Shown here: positions 18,262 to 26,310 of the stretch, one piece after another
Layout of the letters: every line of letters begins with the position of its first letter
How positions within the stretch are numbered: position 1 is the first letter of the stretch
Assembly (NCBI RefSeq): GCF_020715565.1
Contig: NZ_CP085839.1
Coordinates: 2,914,001-2,978,000, forward strand
DNA length: 64,000 nt
Reading direction: 5' to 3'
Source of the DNA: Nocardioides sp. Kera G14
GTDB taxonomy: Bacteria > Actinomycetota > Actinomycetes > Propionibacteriales > Nocardioidaceae
The notes under the pieces: generated by a model
The model's database searches: none
The model's input: the letters and a program-made list of their open reading frames with translations, nothing else
Told to the model about the DNA's origin: nothing
Translations under genes and position numbers: made by a program

Positions 18262-19376
18262 GCGAGCTCCCGCGGCCGGATCAGGCCGACGGTCGTGTAC
18301 CCGAGGCCGGGCACCTCCTCGATCGGTACGCCGCGCGCCTCGGCCAGGCGCACGATGTGCGGGACCTCGGGCAGGGAACCTTCGCGCACGAGCACCCGCC
18401 ACGGCACCCGCCGTAGCAGCACCCGCGTGGTCTCCCCGACGCCGGGCTTGATCAGGTTCTCCTCCCCGATCCCGTACGCCGACCCGATCTGCTTCACGAT
18501 CGCGCGGCCGCTCCACGTCCGACTCCGATCAGCCGAGCGCAGCAGCGCGACCTGCGTGTCGACCTCCGCATCGATCGACGGGAAGTGTGCCGAGACCGCA
18601 TCGAGGAACAGACCCGAGACATCATCAGGTGCCAACGACGCATAGAACTTCGCGCCGTGGAACTCCCCCGGCCCGAGGTGGTCGGCGTTGAGCACCGTGC
18701 GCGAGACCAACCCGGAGACGGTGGAGTTGAGGCAGGCCGAGGGGATGAGGAAGTCATCCCGCGTCCCGAAGATGTCGACACAGTGGCCCGTGTCGGCGAG
18801 GACGGCCATCTGGTCACTGAAACAGGTTCCGAGCGCCGAGTTGGCCGCCGCGACGGCGTCGGCGAGTTCGCGCGTGATCATGCCCTTGCCCGTCCAGCCG
18901 TCGATGAACATGACGTCGACCGGGTCGTGGTGCGCAGCCAGCCACTCGAGCGCGACGCGATCGATGCCACGGCCACGGACGATGGACATCGCGTAATGGG
19001 GGGCCAGATATCCGTGCCGGTGGGCGGCCCAGCGCCGCATCAGGATGCCGACCGGCACGCCTGCGCGCGCCAGCGAGACCAGTACCGCCGTCGACCCCCG
19101 CGCCTCCAGCACCAGCTCCGTGACGACGGCCGCGCACACGGCCACCCGCCTGGCCGCCTGGTGGAGCGACTCCTCGAAGAGCGCGCGATAGGCGGCATCG
19201 GGCGTGAACTCGATCGGCAGCGACTCCGCGTAGTGCCCGCGCCCCGACTGGATCGCCTCCTCGCGCTCCTCCGTCGGTGCCTCGAGGGCCACGTCTGAGA
19301 GGTCCTTGAGCAGCCAGCCGACCTCATCGCTGCGGTAGCTCCCGAAGGACGGGCCGCGCAGCGGCTCCTGGCTCAC
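18258..19376 (-). CDS. StiP-like PRTase-fold protein with PELOTA RNA-binding domain (Ter cluster)
   Basis: A 372-residue protein of the family labelled cysteine protease StiP, which genomic work reinterpreted as phosphoribosyltransferase-related. The N-terminal two-thirds contains SLARAGVPVGILMRRW, YAMSIVRGRGID and VMFIDGWTGKGMITREL, the last resembling a PRPP-binding loop, plus FGTRDDFLIPSACLNSTVSGLVSRT. The C-terminal ~100 residues (from about KQIGSAYGIGEENLIKPGVGETTRVLLRRVPWRVLV) fit the small PELOTA-type RNA-binding domain. GTG start overlaps the PRTase stop. It probably acts with the PRTase, lyase and HAD in synthesis of an unknown nucleoside-like product. Confidence 0.82.
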   Translation of the reverse strand: MSQEPLRGPSFGSYRSDEVGWLLKDLSDVALEAPTEEREEAIQSGRGHYAESLPIEFTPDAAYRALFEESLHQAARRVAVCAAVVTELVLEARGSTAVLVSLARAGVPVGILMRRWAAHRHGYLAPHYAMSIVRGRGIDRVALEWLAAHHDPVDVMFIDGWTGKGMITRELADAVAAANSALGTCFSDQMAVLADTGHCVDIFGTRDDFLIPSACLNSTVSGLVSRTVLNADHLGPGEFHGAKFYASLAPDDVSGLFLDAVSAHFPSIDAEVDTQVALLRSADRSRTWSGRAIVKQIGSAYGIGEENLIKPGVGETTRVLLRRVPWRVLVREGSLPEVPHIVRLAEARGVPIEEVPGLGYTTVGLIRPRELA

Positions 19377-20683
19377 AGGACCGCCTCGGGAGGGAGCACG
19401 GCCACGACCACATCGTCGGTCACCGACGCGAGCGCGTCGAGGAGGCCACCGGGAGCGGAGGCCTCGGCCGTGTCGGCAGCGCTGTCGAGGACCACGACGA
19501 TGTGGTCGAACCGTCCGGCGCCCAGGTTGTAGGCGAACCGGGGTGCGTCGTCGGTGCCGTCATGGCCGGTGAAGGTGACCCGGCTCCGGATCGCGTATCC
19601 CGGATCGTCAACCACCGCGATCGGCGAGCGGGTCGTGGACGAGAAGGTCAGCGTCGACTCCGGTAGCAGCTCGGCGAGCTCACGCGCGAGACGCAGCGGG
19701 AGGTACATGAGCTCCTCGGTCCCGAGGACGTGAATGGTAGGGACGCGGTCACTGGTCGAGGTGCGAGCGCCAGCGAGCCCCGAAACCAAGAGCTCCGCAA
19801 GTGCTCGCGCCCACTCCAGCACGGCCCCGTCCAGCGCGGCCCGGTCAGCAGCGTCGAAGCCGTGCCGACCACCCTGCCGCGCGACGCCGGCAACGGGAGC
19901 CAACTCGACGCGCCGAGTCACCCCGCCCACACTGGCGACCGGAGCAGGCGGGTCCAGGCCGGCAACCAGCGCCTGCCCCCGCTCGAGTACGTCGTCAGGC
20001 AGCTCTGCCTCGCCGCGCCCGAGCGACACCACCTCGATCCGCACGCCCAGCTCGGCCGCGCAACGATCGAGCTCGGCAACAGAAGCGGCGGGCCGCAGGT
20101 CGAGGAGTGCGGCGACGACGTACAGACCGCGGTGGCTCCGCTGCTCCAGCGCGCGGACGATGTTGGCGACGGTTGCGCCGCTGGTCAGCTCGTCGTCCAC
20201 GAGCACGATCGCCCCCGACCCGTCGAAGACCGCGGGATCCCTCGGGAGCAGGTGGTGTGAGGACGCGTGACTGTGCGCCTCCTCGAATACGAGCAGCGAG
20301 GACCACCCGGCGGGCACCCGCCGAGTCGAGTGCAGATAGGGCGCACCGAGCACGTCGGCGACGCAGTGCCCGAGCCCGGTCGCGGTCTCCGCGAACCCGA
20401 TCACCGCGGCCGTCCCGACAACCACCCCCTCCGCCTCCAGTACGCCGACGACCCGGCGTCCCAACGACTCGGCCGTCTCCCGCGCAAGCCGAGGATCGAC
20501 CGGCACGTGCTTGCCGAGCACGGGCGAGACGATCAGATGAGCCCGACGCGGATTGCGACGCACGGCCAGCCCGGCCAGCTCGCCCACACTGAGCTCCGAG
20601 TCAGGATGGTCGAGCAACCGCACGCCCAGCCGCTCGGCGACCCACTCCGCCGACCAGAGCGAGGAGTCGACGAGGTCAGCCAC
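19373..20683 (-). CDS. Phosphoribosyltransferase with C-terminal TRSP domain (Ter cluster)
   Basis: A 436-residue protein. The PRPP-binding loop is IVLVDDELTSGATVANIVRAL around residue 165, the classical type I PRTase signature. The C-terminal third carries the TRSP motif (TTRSPIAVVDDPGYAIRSR) that names the companion domain. Proteins of this layout occur in Ter gene neighbourhoods and are predicted to attach a base-like moiety to ribose-phosphate. I chose GTG 20683 because it starts just before the conserved W-x-AERLGVRL and overlaps the lyase stop by eight bases. The longer frame opens at 20734 and cannot be excluded. Confidence 0.85.
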   Translation of the reverse strand: MADLVDSSLWSAEWVAERLGVRLLDHPDSELSVGELAGLAVRRNPRRAHLIVSPVLGKHVPVDPRLARETAESLGRRVVGVLEAEGVVVGTAAVIGFAETATGLGHCVADVLGAPYLHSTRRVPAGWSSLLVFEEAHSHASSHHLLPRDPAVFDGSGAIVLVDDELTSGATVANIVRALEQRSHRGLYVVAALLDLRPAASVAELDRCAAELGVRIEVVSLGRGEAELPDDVLERGQALVAGLDPPAPVASVGGVTRRVELAPVAGVARQGGRHGFDAADRAALDGAVLEWARALAELLVSGLAGARTSTSDRVPTIHVLGTEELMYLPLRLARELAELLPESTLTFSSTTRSPIAVVDDPGYAIRSRVTFTGHDGTDDAPRFAYNLGAGRFDHIVVVLDSAADTAEASAPGGLLDALASVTDDVVVAVLPPEAVL

Positions 20684-21833
20684 GGTCGACCGCAGCGAGG
20701 AGGTCCACGAACGAGACGCCGGGAGCCGCGACACCGAAGGCCCGAGCGCGCCGGACGGTCCGCTCGGCCCAGGCGCGGTGCGGGTTGGTCTCGTTCATCT
20801 TGTTGCCGTACTCCGATCGGAACGCTCCCCCGGCGTCGGCACCGAGGACGGCCACCGCATCGCTGTGGTCCTCGTGCGAGACGACCGAGAGCGCATGCAC
20901 GACCGGGACGTGGCTGGGGTGGATGACGGTCTTGCCGACGAGGCCGTTGGCCCGGTCGAGGACGACCTCGCGGATCAGGCCGTCGAGCTCCTCGCTGATG
21001 AGCTGGGCCCGCAGCGCGCGGTCGTCGCGACCGAGGAACGGCGTCTCCCGCAGCTGGGGCTTGAAGAGGCGCTCGGAGTCGGAGTAGTACTCCCAGACCG
21101 GTCCGGTCACGACGAAGCCCTCGTCGCCGGGCCGCCCGAGCATGTTCACCACGGCGGTGAGCACCGCGGCGACCACCCGGACGTCGTAGACCGTGAGCTC
21201 CCGGGGGCGGCGCAGACCGTAGACCGCCGCGAGGTCCGTCGCGCCGGTGCGCACCGCCAGCACGTGGTCGCGATGGTGACGGAGCACGCGTGCGATGCCG
21301 CCCAGCGCCTCCGAGCGGGACTCGGCGTACATCACCTCGGGGGTCTCGATGACGGGCATCGCCCAGAGCCGACGGGACAGTCGCTCGGAAGCGCACTCGA
21401 CCGCCCGGAGGTAGTCGCCGCCCGAGTCCTCGGCGAACTTGGGGAGCACGAACCCGACGAGCGCATCCGCCGAGTCCCCCAGCTCGCGCGTGATGTGGTC
21501 GATCTGCTCGGGCGAGCGGACACGGACGAAGACGAGCGGCGCCTCGTCGGCCCGGCCGGCGAACGCCGAGAGGACCGTGACCAGGTGGGTGAGCGCCGAC
21601 TCGACGTCGGCGTCCCGGATCGAGTCCTCGAGGCAGACGACGGAGCTGACCACTCCGCGCGCCCTCGACCGGACCAGGTCGTCGACGAGCCTGGGCCGCG
21701 TGGCGGGCGAGTAGAGGGTCGCGCCGAGTGCGTCCGCCACGGTCTCCCGGTCGGCCGCCCGGTCGAACGCCACCGGAGGGACGGCGAAGAGGGTCTCAGC
21801 CTCGGGCGGACTGAGGAACTCGAAGTGCCGCAT
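20676..21833 (-). CDS. HpcH/HpaI-like (CitE-type) aldolase/lyase of the Ter cluster
   Basis: A 385-residue TIM-barrel lyase related to CitE. Conserved elements are VVCLEDSIRDADVE (metal-binding Glu/Asp), FVRVRSPEQI, AMPVIETPEVMYAES with the active-site Glu, and GKTVIHPSHVPVVHAL. It likely cleaves or forms a C-C bond next to a carboxylate, giving the side chain of the Ter metabolite. The ATG at 21833 has AGGAGG 12 bases upstream and is the first gene of the leftward arm, divergent from terD 130 bases away. Confidence 0.86.
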   Translation of the reverse strand: MRHFEFLSPPEAETLFAVPPVAFDRAADRETVADALGATLYSPATRPRLVDDLVRSRARGVVSSVVCLEDSIRDADVESALTHLVTVLSAFAGRADEAPLVFVRVRSPEQIDHITRELGDSADALVGFVLPKFAEDSGGDYLRAVECASERLSRRLWAMPVIETPEVMYAESRSEALGGIARVLRHHRDHVLAVRTGATDLAAVYGLRRPRELTVYDVRVVAAVLTAVVNMLGRPGDEGFVVTGPVWEYYSDSERLFKPQLRETPFLGRDDRALRAQLISEELDGLIREVVLDRANGLVGKTVIHPSHVPVVHALSVVSHEDHSDAVAVLGADAGGAFRSEYGNKMNETNPHRAWAERTVRRARAFGVAAPGVSFVDLLAAVDRG

Positions 21834-21962
21834 GGGAGATCTCTTCCTCCTGGCTACCCGGTCATGGGGTATACAACCATCGTGGGGATGGACGCCCGAT
21901 CGCGCCGTCCCACACCCAGAACGGACCACGGTCGCAGATAGTTGCGGCAACGAGGAGGAACC
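21834..21962. promoter_or_regulatory. Divergent promoter region of the Ter cluster
   Basis: A 129-base gap between two divergent operons, so it must hold both promoters. The centre is AT-richer around GGGTATACAACCAT (near 21867-21880), which could supply a -10 element (TATACA) for the rightward arm. No convincing operator palindrome was identified. Confidence 0.45.
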
Positions 21963-22541
21963 ATGCCCGTCTCCCTGAGCAAGGGTGGAAACGTCAGCCT
22001 CACGAAGGAGGCGCCGGGCCTGACCAATGTCACCGTGGGACTCGGCTGGGATGCCCGTACGACGACGGGCCAGGACTTCGACCTCGACGCGAGCGCCCTC
22101 GTGCTCGGCGCCAACGGCAAGGTCCTCAGCGACGCCCACTTCATCTTCTACAACAACCTGACCTCGCCCGAGGGGACCGTCCGCCACACCGGTGACGTCC
22201 GCGACGGAGCCGTGGCCGGCGACGACGAGGCGATCGAGGTCGACCTCTCGTCCCTCACGCCCGAGTCGGAGCGCATCATCTTCGCCGTCACGATCCACGA
22301 GGGCCAGCAGCGGGGGCAGAACTTCGGCCAGGTCTCCAACGCCTACATCCGCGTCGTGGACCGCGCAGATGACAACGAGATCGCCCGCTACGACCTCTCC
22401 GAGGACGCCTCGATGGAGACCGCCATGATCTTCGGTGAGCTCTACCGCAACGGGGCAGACTGGAAGTTCCGGGCCGTCGGCCAGGGTTATGCCTCCGGCC
22501 TGGTCGGCATCGTGACCGACTACGGCGTCAACCTCGGCTGA
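21963..22541 (+). CDS. terD: TerD-family calcium-binding stress protein, copy 1
   Basis: A 192-residue TerD/TerE protein. It starts with the family [13 protein letters not shown], then GLGWDAR, the calcium-site motif [27 protein letters not shown] and [12 protein letters not shown], and ends [22 protein letters not shown]. All acidic residues of the two Ca2+ sites known for TerD appear intact. These proteins act in the cytosol or at the membrane in resistance to tellurite, phage and general stress. ATG 21963 has GAGGAGG just upstream. Confidence 0.94.
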   Translation: MPVSLSKGGNVSLTKEAPGLTNVTVGLGWDARTTTGQDFDLDASALVLGANGKVLSDAHFIFYNNLTSPEGTVRHTGDVRDGAVAGDDEAIEVDLSSLTPESERIIFAVTIHEGQQRGQNFGQVSNAYIRVVDRADDNEIARYDLSEDASMETAMIFGELYRNGADWKFRAVGQGYASGLVGIVTDYGVNLG

Positions 22542-22567
22542 CCAGCCACCACACTAGGAGCTCTCGC

Positions 22568-23146
22568 ATGTCAGTCTCACTCTCCAAGGGCCAGACGGTC
22601 TCTCTCGCCAAGAAGGACGGCGGGAGCCTCACGCACGTCCGGATGGGCCTCGGCTGGGACGCCGTGAAGAAGAAGGGCCTCTTCGGGGGCTCGAAGTCGC
22701 AGTCGATCGACCTCGACGCGAGCGCCGTCCTCTACGACGCGGCGAAGAACGTCGTCGACCAGGTCTGGTTCCGCCAGCTCAAGAGCAAGGACGGCGCCGT
22801 GCAACACAGCGGCGACAACCTGACCGGCGCCGGCGAGGGTGACGACGAGTCGATCACCGTCTTCCTGGACCGGCTGCCCGCCCAGGTCCAGACGATCGTC
22901 TTCATCGTGAACTCCTTCACCGGCCAGAACTTCAGCCAGATCGAGAACGCCTTCTGCCGGCTGGTCGACGAGACGACCCGCACCGAGATCGCCAAGTACG
23001 AGCTCACCGGCTCCGGTACGCACACCGCCCAGGTCATGGCCAAGGTCAGCCGGGAGGGTGCAGGCTGGTCGATGACGGCGATCGGCAACATCGCCAACGG
23101 ACGCACGTTCAAGGACCTGCTCCCGGCCATCCAGCCGTCCCTCTGA
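22568..23146 (+). CDS. TerD-family stress protein, copy 2 (TerZ/TerF-like variant)
   Basis: A 192-residue paralogue with the N-terminal MSVSLSKGQTVSL, GLGWDAVKKKG and a short insert (LFGGSKSQ) before the calcium-site motif IDLDASAVLYD. The acidic DDESITVFLD segment is kept; the C-terminus (AIGNIANGRTFKDLLP) differs from copy 1 and fits the subgroup that follows TerD in many actinobacterial operons. It lies 26 bases downstream of copy 1, with an AGGAG ribosome site. Confidence 0.92.
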   Translation: MSVSLSKGQTVSLAKKDGGSLTHVRMGLGWDAVKKKGLFGGSKSQSIDLDASAVLYDAAKNVVDQVWFRQLKSKDGAVQHSGDNLTGAGEGDDESITVFLDRLPAQVQTIVFIVNSFTGQNFSQIENAFCRLVDETTRTEIAKYELTGSGTHTAQVMAKVSREGAGWSMTAIGNIANGRTFKDLLPAIQPSL

Positions 23147-23159
23147 ACCAAGGATTCTC

Positions 23160-24410
23160 ATGTCTGACGAGCTCGACCTCGACGTCACGACGCCGGCCCC
23201 CGCGGCGGCCGGCATCCCGCTGACGCCGCCCGCCCAGGCGGCCACGAGCAACCTCGTGCTCGCACCGCCGGCTCCGGTCGCCGTGGTCGAGCCCGAGCAG
23301 GCCGCCGGCTCGGTTCCCGTCGACCCGGCGAAGCAGACGGAGCTCCAGGCCCGGGCTGCGGCCTTCGCCGAGGAGCTTGCGGCGATGGACACCCGGAGCC
23401 CGGAGTTCACCAAGAAGGTCGAGTCGATCACCTCGATGGGTGACAAGGACATTCGCGCGACCGCGAGCGTCTCCAACCGGATGCTCGAGCGTCCGGCCGC
23501 CATCGTGAAGGGCGCCAAGGGAACACCCAGCGGCGACGCCCAGACGCGGGTCTCCAACACCCTGGTCGACCTGCGCAACACCGTCACGGAGCTCGACCCC
23601 AACCGCGCCGACCTCACCGGCGTGAAGAAGGTCCTCAAGTGGATCCCCGGCGGCGACAAGGTGCAGCGCTACTTCGCGAAGTACGAGTCCGCCCAGAGCC
23701 ACCTCGACGGGATCATCAAGTCGCTCGCGTCCGGCCAGGACGAGCTCCGCAAGGACAACGCGGCGATCGAGACCGAGAAGGCCAACATGTGGGCCGCGAT
23801 GGGCAGGCTCAACGAGTACCAGACCCTCGCCTCCGCTCTCGATGGCGCCGTCGAGCAGAAGATCGCGCAGCTCGAGGCCGCGGGGCGCACGGACGACGCG
23901 AACACCATGCGCTCCGACGTGCTCTTCGCGATCCGCCAGCGGCACCAGGACATCCTGACCCAGCTGGCCGTCTCGGTTCAGGGCTACATGGCCCTCGACC
24001 TGATCCGGCGCAACAACCTCGAGCTGATCAAGGGCGTCGACCGGGCCCAGACCACCACCGTCGCAGCACTCCGTACGGCGGTCATCGTCTCCCAGGCACT
24101 GTCGCGGCAGAAGCTGGTCCTCGACCAGATCAACGCCCTCAACACGACGACCTCGAACCTGATCGAGTCGACCTCACAGCAGCTCAAGATGCAGGGCGCT
24201 CAGATCAACCAGCAGGCCGCGTCGAGCACGATCGACATCGCCAAGCTTCAGGCCGCCTTCGACAACGTCTTCGCGACCATGGACGCCCTCGACACGTTCC
24301 GCGCTCAGGCGGTCGACAGCATGGCCGAGACGGTCAACGCCCTCGAGGGCCAGATCCAGCGGGCGCGGCCCTACCTCGAGCGCACCCGCGCCGGCGAGGC
24401 ACGTTCATAG
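23160..24410 (+). CDS. telA: TelA-family toxic anion resistance protein
   Basis: A 416-residue, mostly alpha-helical protein of the TelA/KlaA family. A Pro/Ala-rich N-terminal ~55 residues is followed by long helices with the family motifs KWIPGGDKVQRYFAKYESAQSHLDGI (split here: KWIPGGDKVQRYF, then YESAQSHLDGII), LRKDNAAIETEKANMW and VSVQGYMALDLIRRNNLELI. It is probably a cytosolic or membrane-associated scaffold; the biochemical role is unknown. It sits between terD copy 2 and the small hypothetical gene, 13 bases after the former. Confidence 0.92.
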   Translation: MSDELDLDVTTPAPAAAGIPLTPPAQAATSNLVLAPPAPVAVVEPEQAAGSVPVDPAKQTELQARAAAFAEELAAMDTRSPEFTKKVESITSMGDKDIRATASVSNRMLERPAAIVKGAKGTPSGDAQTRVSNTLVDLRNTVTELDPNRADLTGVKKVLKWIPGGDKVQRYFAKYESAQSHLDGIIKSLASGQDELRKDNAAIETEKANMWAAMGRLNEYQTLASALDGAVEQKIAQLEAAGRTDDANTMRSDVLFAIRQRHQDILTQLAVSVQGYMALDLIRRNNLELIKGVDRAQTTTVAALRTAVIVSQALSRQKLVLDQINALNTTTSNLIESTSQQLKMQGAQINQQAASSTIDIAKLQAAFDNVFATMDALDTFRAQAVDSMAETVNALEGQIQRARPYLERTRAGEARS

Positions 24411-24428
24411 CCTTGCGATACTGGCGCC

Positions 24429-24887
24429 ATGAGGTCCTGGTTCCGCCACCGCGCGAACACCGAGTCGGTGGCTACGGAGCCTGATCCCGACAGTCCCGAG
24501 GCACTCGAGGCCGCGCACGCCGAGCTCGTCAGGATGATCAACCGCAATGCAGGGCGCCTACCCGTCGCGGCCGTCGTGGCTGCACGGCGGGTCACCGATC
24601 TGGTCGACGACATCCTCGAGAGCCTCGCTGACGATCAGGATCCCGACATCCAGGCAATCGTGTCGGTCCGGGGCATCGTGCGCGACTACCTGCCCACCAC
24701 GCTCAACCGGTACCTCGCGCTCCAGCCGGATCCCGAGCATGCCGAGCAGGTCACCGAGCAGCTCGATGCACTCGCCCTCGCCGCCGACGAGGTGCTGACG
24801 GCGACCCGGAGCCGCGACGCGGACGACCTCCTCACCCAGGGCAACTTCCTGCGCACCAAGTTCTCCGGATCGGACCTGGACCTCTGA
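24429..24887 (+). CDS. Hypothetical helical protein of the Ter operon
   Basis: A 152-residue protein with an acidic, helix-rich composition and no membrane segment or signal. Its most distinctive segment is VRGIVRDYLPTTLNRYLALQPD, a pattern found in small proteins that accompany TelA and in XpaC-like helical proteins. I cannot assign it firmly. Its stop overlaps the next terD-like gene (TGATG), so the two are translationally coupled, and it begins 18 bases after telA. A structural or scaffolding partner of TelA is the simplest guess. Confidence 0.7.
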   Translation: MRSWFRHRANTESVATEPDPDSPEALEAAHAELVRMINRNAGRLPVAAVVAARRVTDLVDDILESLADDQDPDIQAIVSVRGIVRDYLPTTLNRYLALQPDPEHAEQVTEQLDALALAADEVLTATRSRDADDLLTQGNFLRTKFSGSDLDL

Positions 24888-25450
24888 TGGCCCTGATGCA
24901 ACGCGGCGCCAATGTCGCGCTCACCCGGGAGGTGCCGTCCCTCACCGGCGTCGTCATCGGCGTCCGCTGGAACGCCGGTGCCGAGACCGCGCTCGACCGG
25001 AACCTCGTCATGGCGACCCTGCTCTGCGACCGGCCCCATCACGTGCCGTCGGAGGAGCACCTGGTCTTCTTCAACCAGCTCACCAGCCCCGACGAGTCGG
25101 TCAGCCAACGAGAGACCGCCCTCGACGGCGATACGGAGCAGGTCGAGATCGACCTCGCCGGCGTGCCCGACGACATCAGTCGGATCGTCGTGGCTGTCTA
25201 TGTCAACGAGGGGCCGGGCCCACGACGTACCCTCGGGCAGCTGCGCTCCTGTGAGGTGCGGGTCCTCAACGCCGCCGACGGTGCCGAGCTGGTCCGCTCC
25301 GAGGACCTCGCGCCCGCCCTCACCAGCGAGACCGCCCTGACCCTCGCCGAGATGTACCGCCACGACGGGGGCTGGAAGTTCAAGGTGCTCGGGCAGGGGT
25401 ACGCCGGCGGCGTGAGCGCCATGGCCAGGGACTTCGGACTCTCGGTATGA
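24887..25450 (+). CDS. Degenerate TerD-family protein, copy 3
   Basis: A 187-residue TerD homologue. The start (MALMQRGANVALTREVPSL), the HLVFFNQLTSPDESV block and the end (FKVLGQGYAGGVSAMARDFGLSV) are clear. The key GWD is RWN, and the calcium-site DFDLDAS is replaced by LDRNLVMA, while only part of the second acidic block remains (GDTEQVEIDL). It probably no longer binds calcium in the usual way, so it may be a regulatory or structural subunit. It is coupled to both neighbours by stop-start overlaps. Confidence 0.86.
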   Translation: MALMQRGANVALTREVPSLTGVVIGVRWNAGAETALDRNLVMATLLCDRPHHVPSEEHLVFFNQLTSPDESVSQRETALDGDTEQVEIDLAGVPDDISRIVVAVYVNEGPGPRRTLGQLRSCEVRVLNAADGAELVRSEDLAPALTSETALTLAEMYRHDGGWKFKVLGQGYAGGVSAMARDFGLSV

Positions 25451-26310
25451 CACTGGACCCGGCACGCGCCCGACCTCGGCCCGACCTCGGATTCCTCACC
25501 GTCCGCTCGTCGCGCACGCCGCCGCCTCCGGCCGCTCCGGCTGCACCCGCCGTGCCGGCAGCCCCACTCCGATCAGGCTCGTCACTCCTCGACCTCGACG
25601 ACGCGCCCGGCCCCGCATCCACGCCGACGCCGGTCAGCGCCGCATCGTCCGTGCTCGACCTCGATGCCCTGCCCTCTGCAGCGCCCACCGCACCGACCGT
25701 CGCAGCCCGGAGTTCGCGAACCGCCCTGCCGAGCCTGCCCGGCAGGCGGCTGCCGGAGACGAGCGGTCGAGTCCTCCTCGCCCCGGCGACGCCCAGCGTC
25801 GTGCTCTCCCGCGTGGCGAGCGGCATCGGGACCTTGACGATCGAGGCCGCGATCTCGCCGGAGCTGGGGGACGTGCATGTGGGGTGCGCCTACCAGCTCG
25901 CCTCAGGGCTCTCGTCGTTCCTCAACGTCGACAGCGGGAAGCCGACCGCCCCGCAGGGAGCCATGCTGCCGGTCCTGGTGGGGAGCAGGGGCCGCTTCGG
26001 CCGGATCGCGGTCGACCTGCGCCAGATCCACGACGTCGAGCGGCTGCTGGTCGTCGTACATTCCGCCTCACGGACGCCGGTCCACTGGAACGGCACGCTC
26101 GTGATCACCACGCACGCCGGCGCCCGGGTCGAGGCGCCGCTCGACGCCGCCACGGACGGCGTTGCGCTGGCGGCGGTGAGCCTCTACCAGGTGCGCGGCG
26201 AGATCGCGCTGCGCACCGAGCTGGACTCCGCCGACTCGGTGCGCAGCGCGTGCGTGGCCTTCGGCTACGACTCGATCGCCTGGCTCGACGACAGGTCGCC
26301 GGTCTCCTGA
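25447..26310 (+). CDS. TerA-like divergent TerD-superfamily protein with Pro/Ala linker
   Basis: A 287-residue protein. Residues 1-110 are Pro/Ala/Ser-rich and probably disordered, with two copies of an S-S-[LV]-L-D-L-D motif (residues ~45-52 and ~67-73). Residues ~115-285 look like a distant TerD fold: VGCAYQLASGLSSFLN, a LLVVVHSAS strand, an HWNGTLVI edge and VSLYQVRGEIALRTELD. This two-part layout is that of TerA-type proteins in actinobacterial Ter operons. It is the last gene of the rightward arm and overlaps terC by 46 bases, tail to tail. Confidence 0.72.
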   Translation: MTLDPARARPRPDLGFLTVRSSRTPPPPAAPAAPAVPAAPLRSGSSLLDLDDAPGPASTPTPVSAASSVLDLDALPSAAPTAPTVAARSSRTALPSLPGRRLPETSGRVLLAPATPSVVLSRVASGIGTLTIEAAISPELGDVHVGCAYQLASGLSSFLNVDSGKPTAPQGAMLPVLVGSRGRFGRIAVDLRQIHDVERLLVVVHSASRTPVHWNGTLVITTHAGARVEAPLDAATDGVALAAVSLYQVRGEIALRTELDSADSVRSACVAFGYDSIAWLDDRSPVS

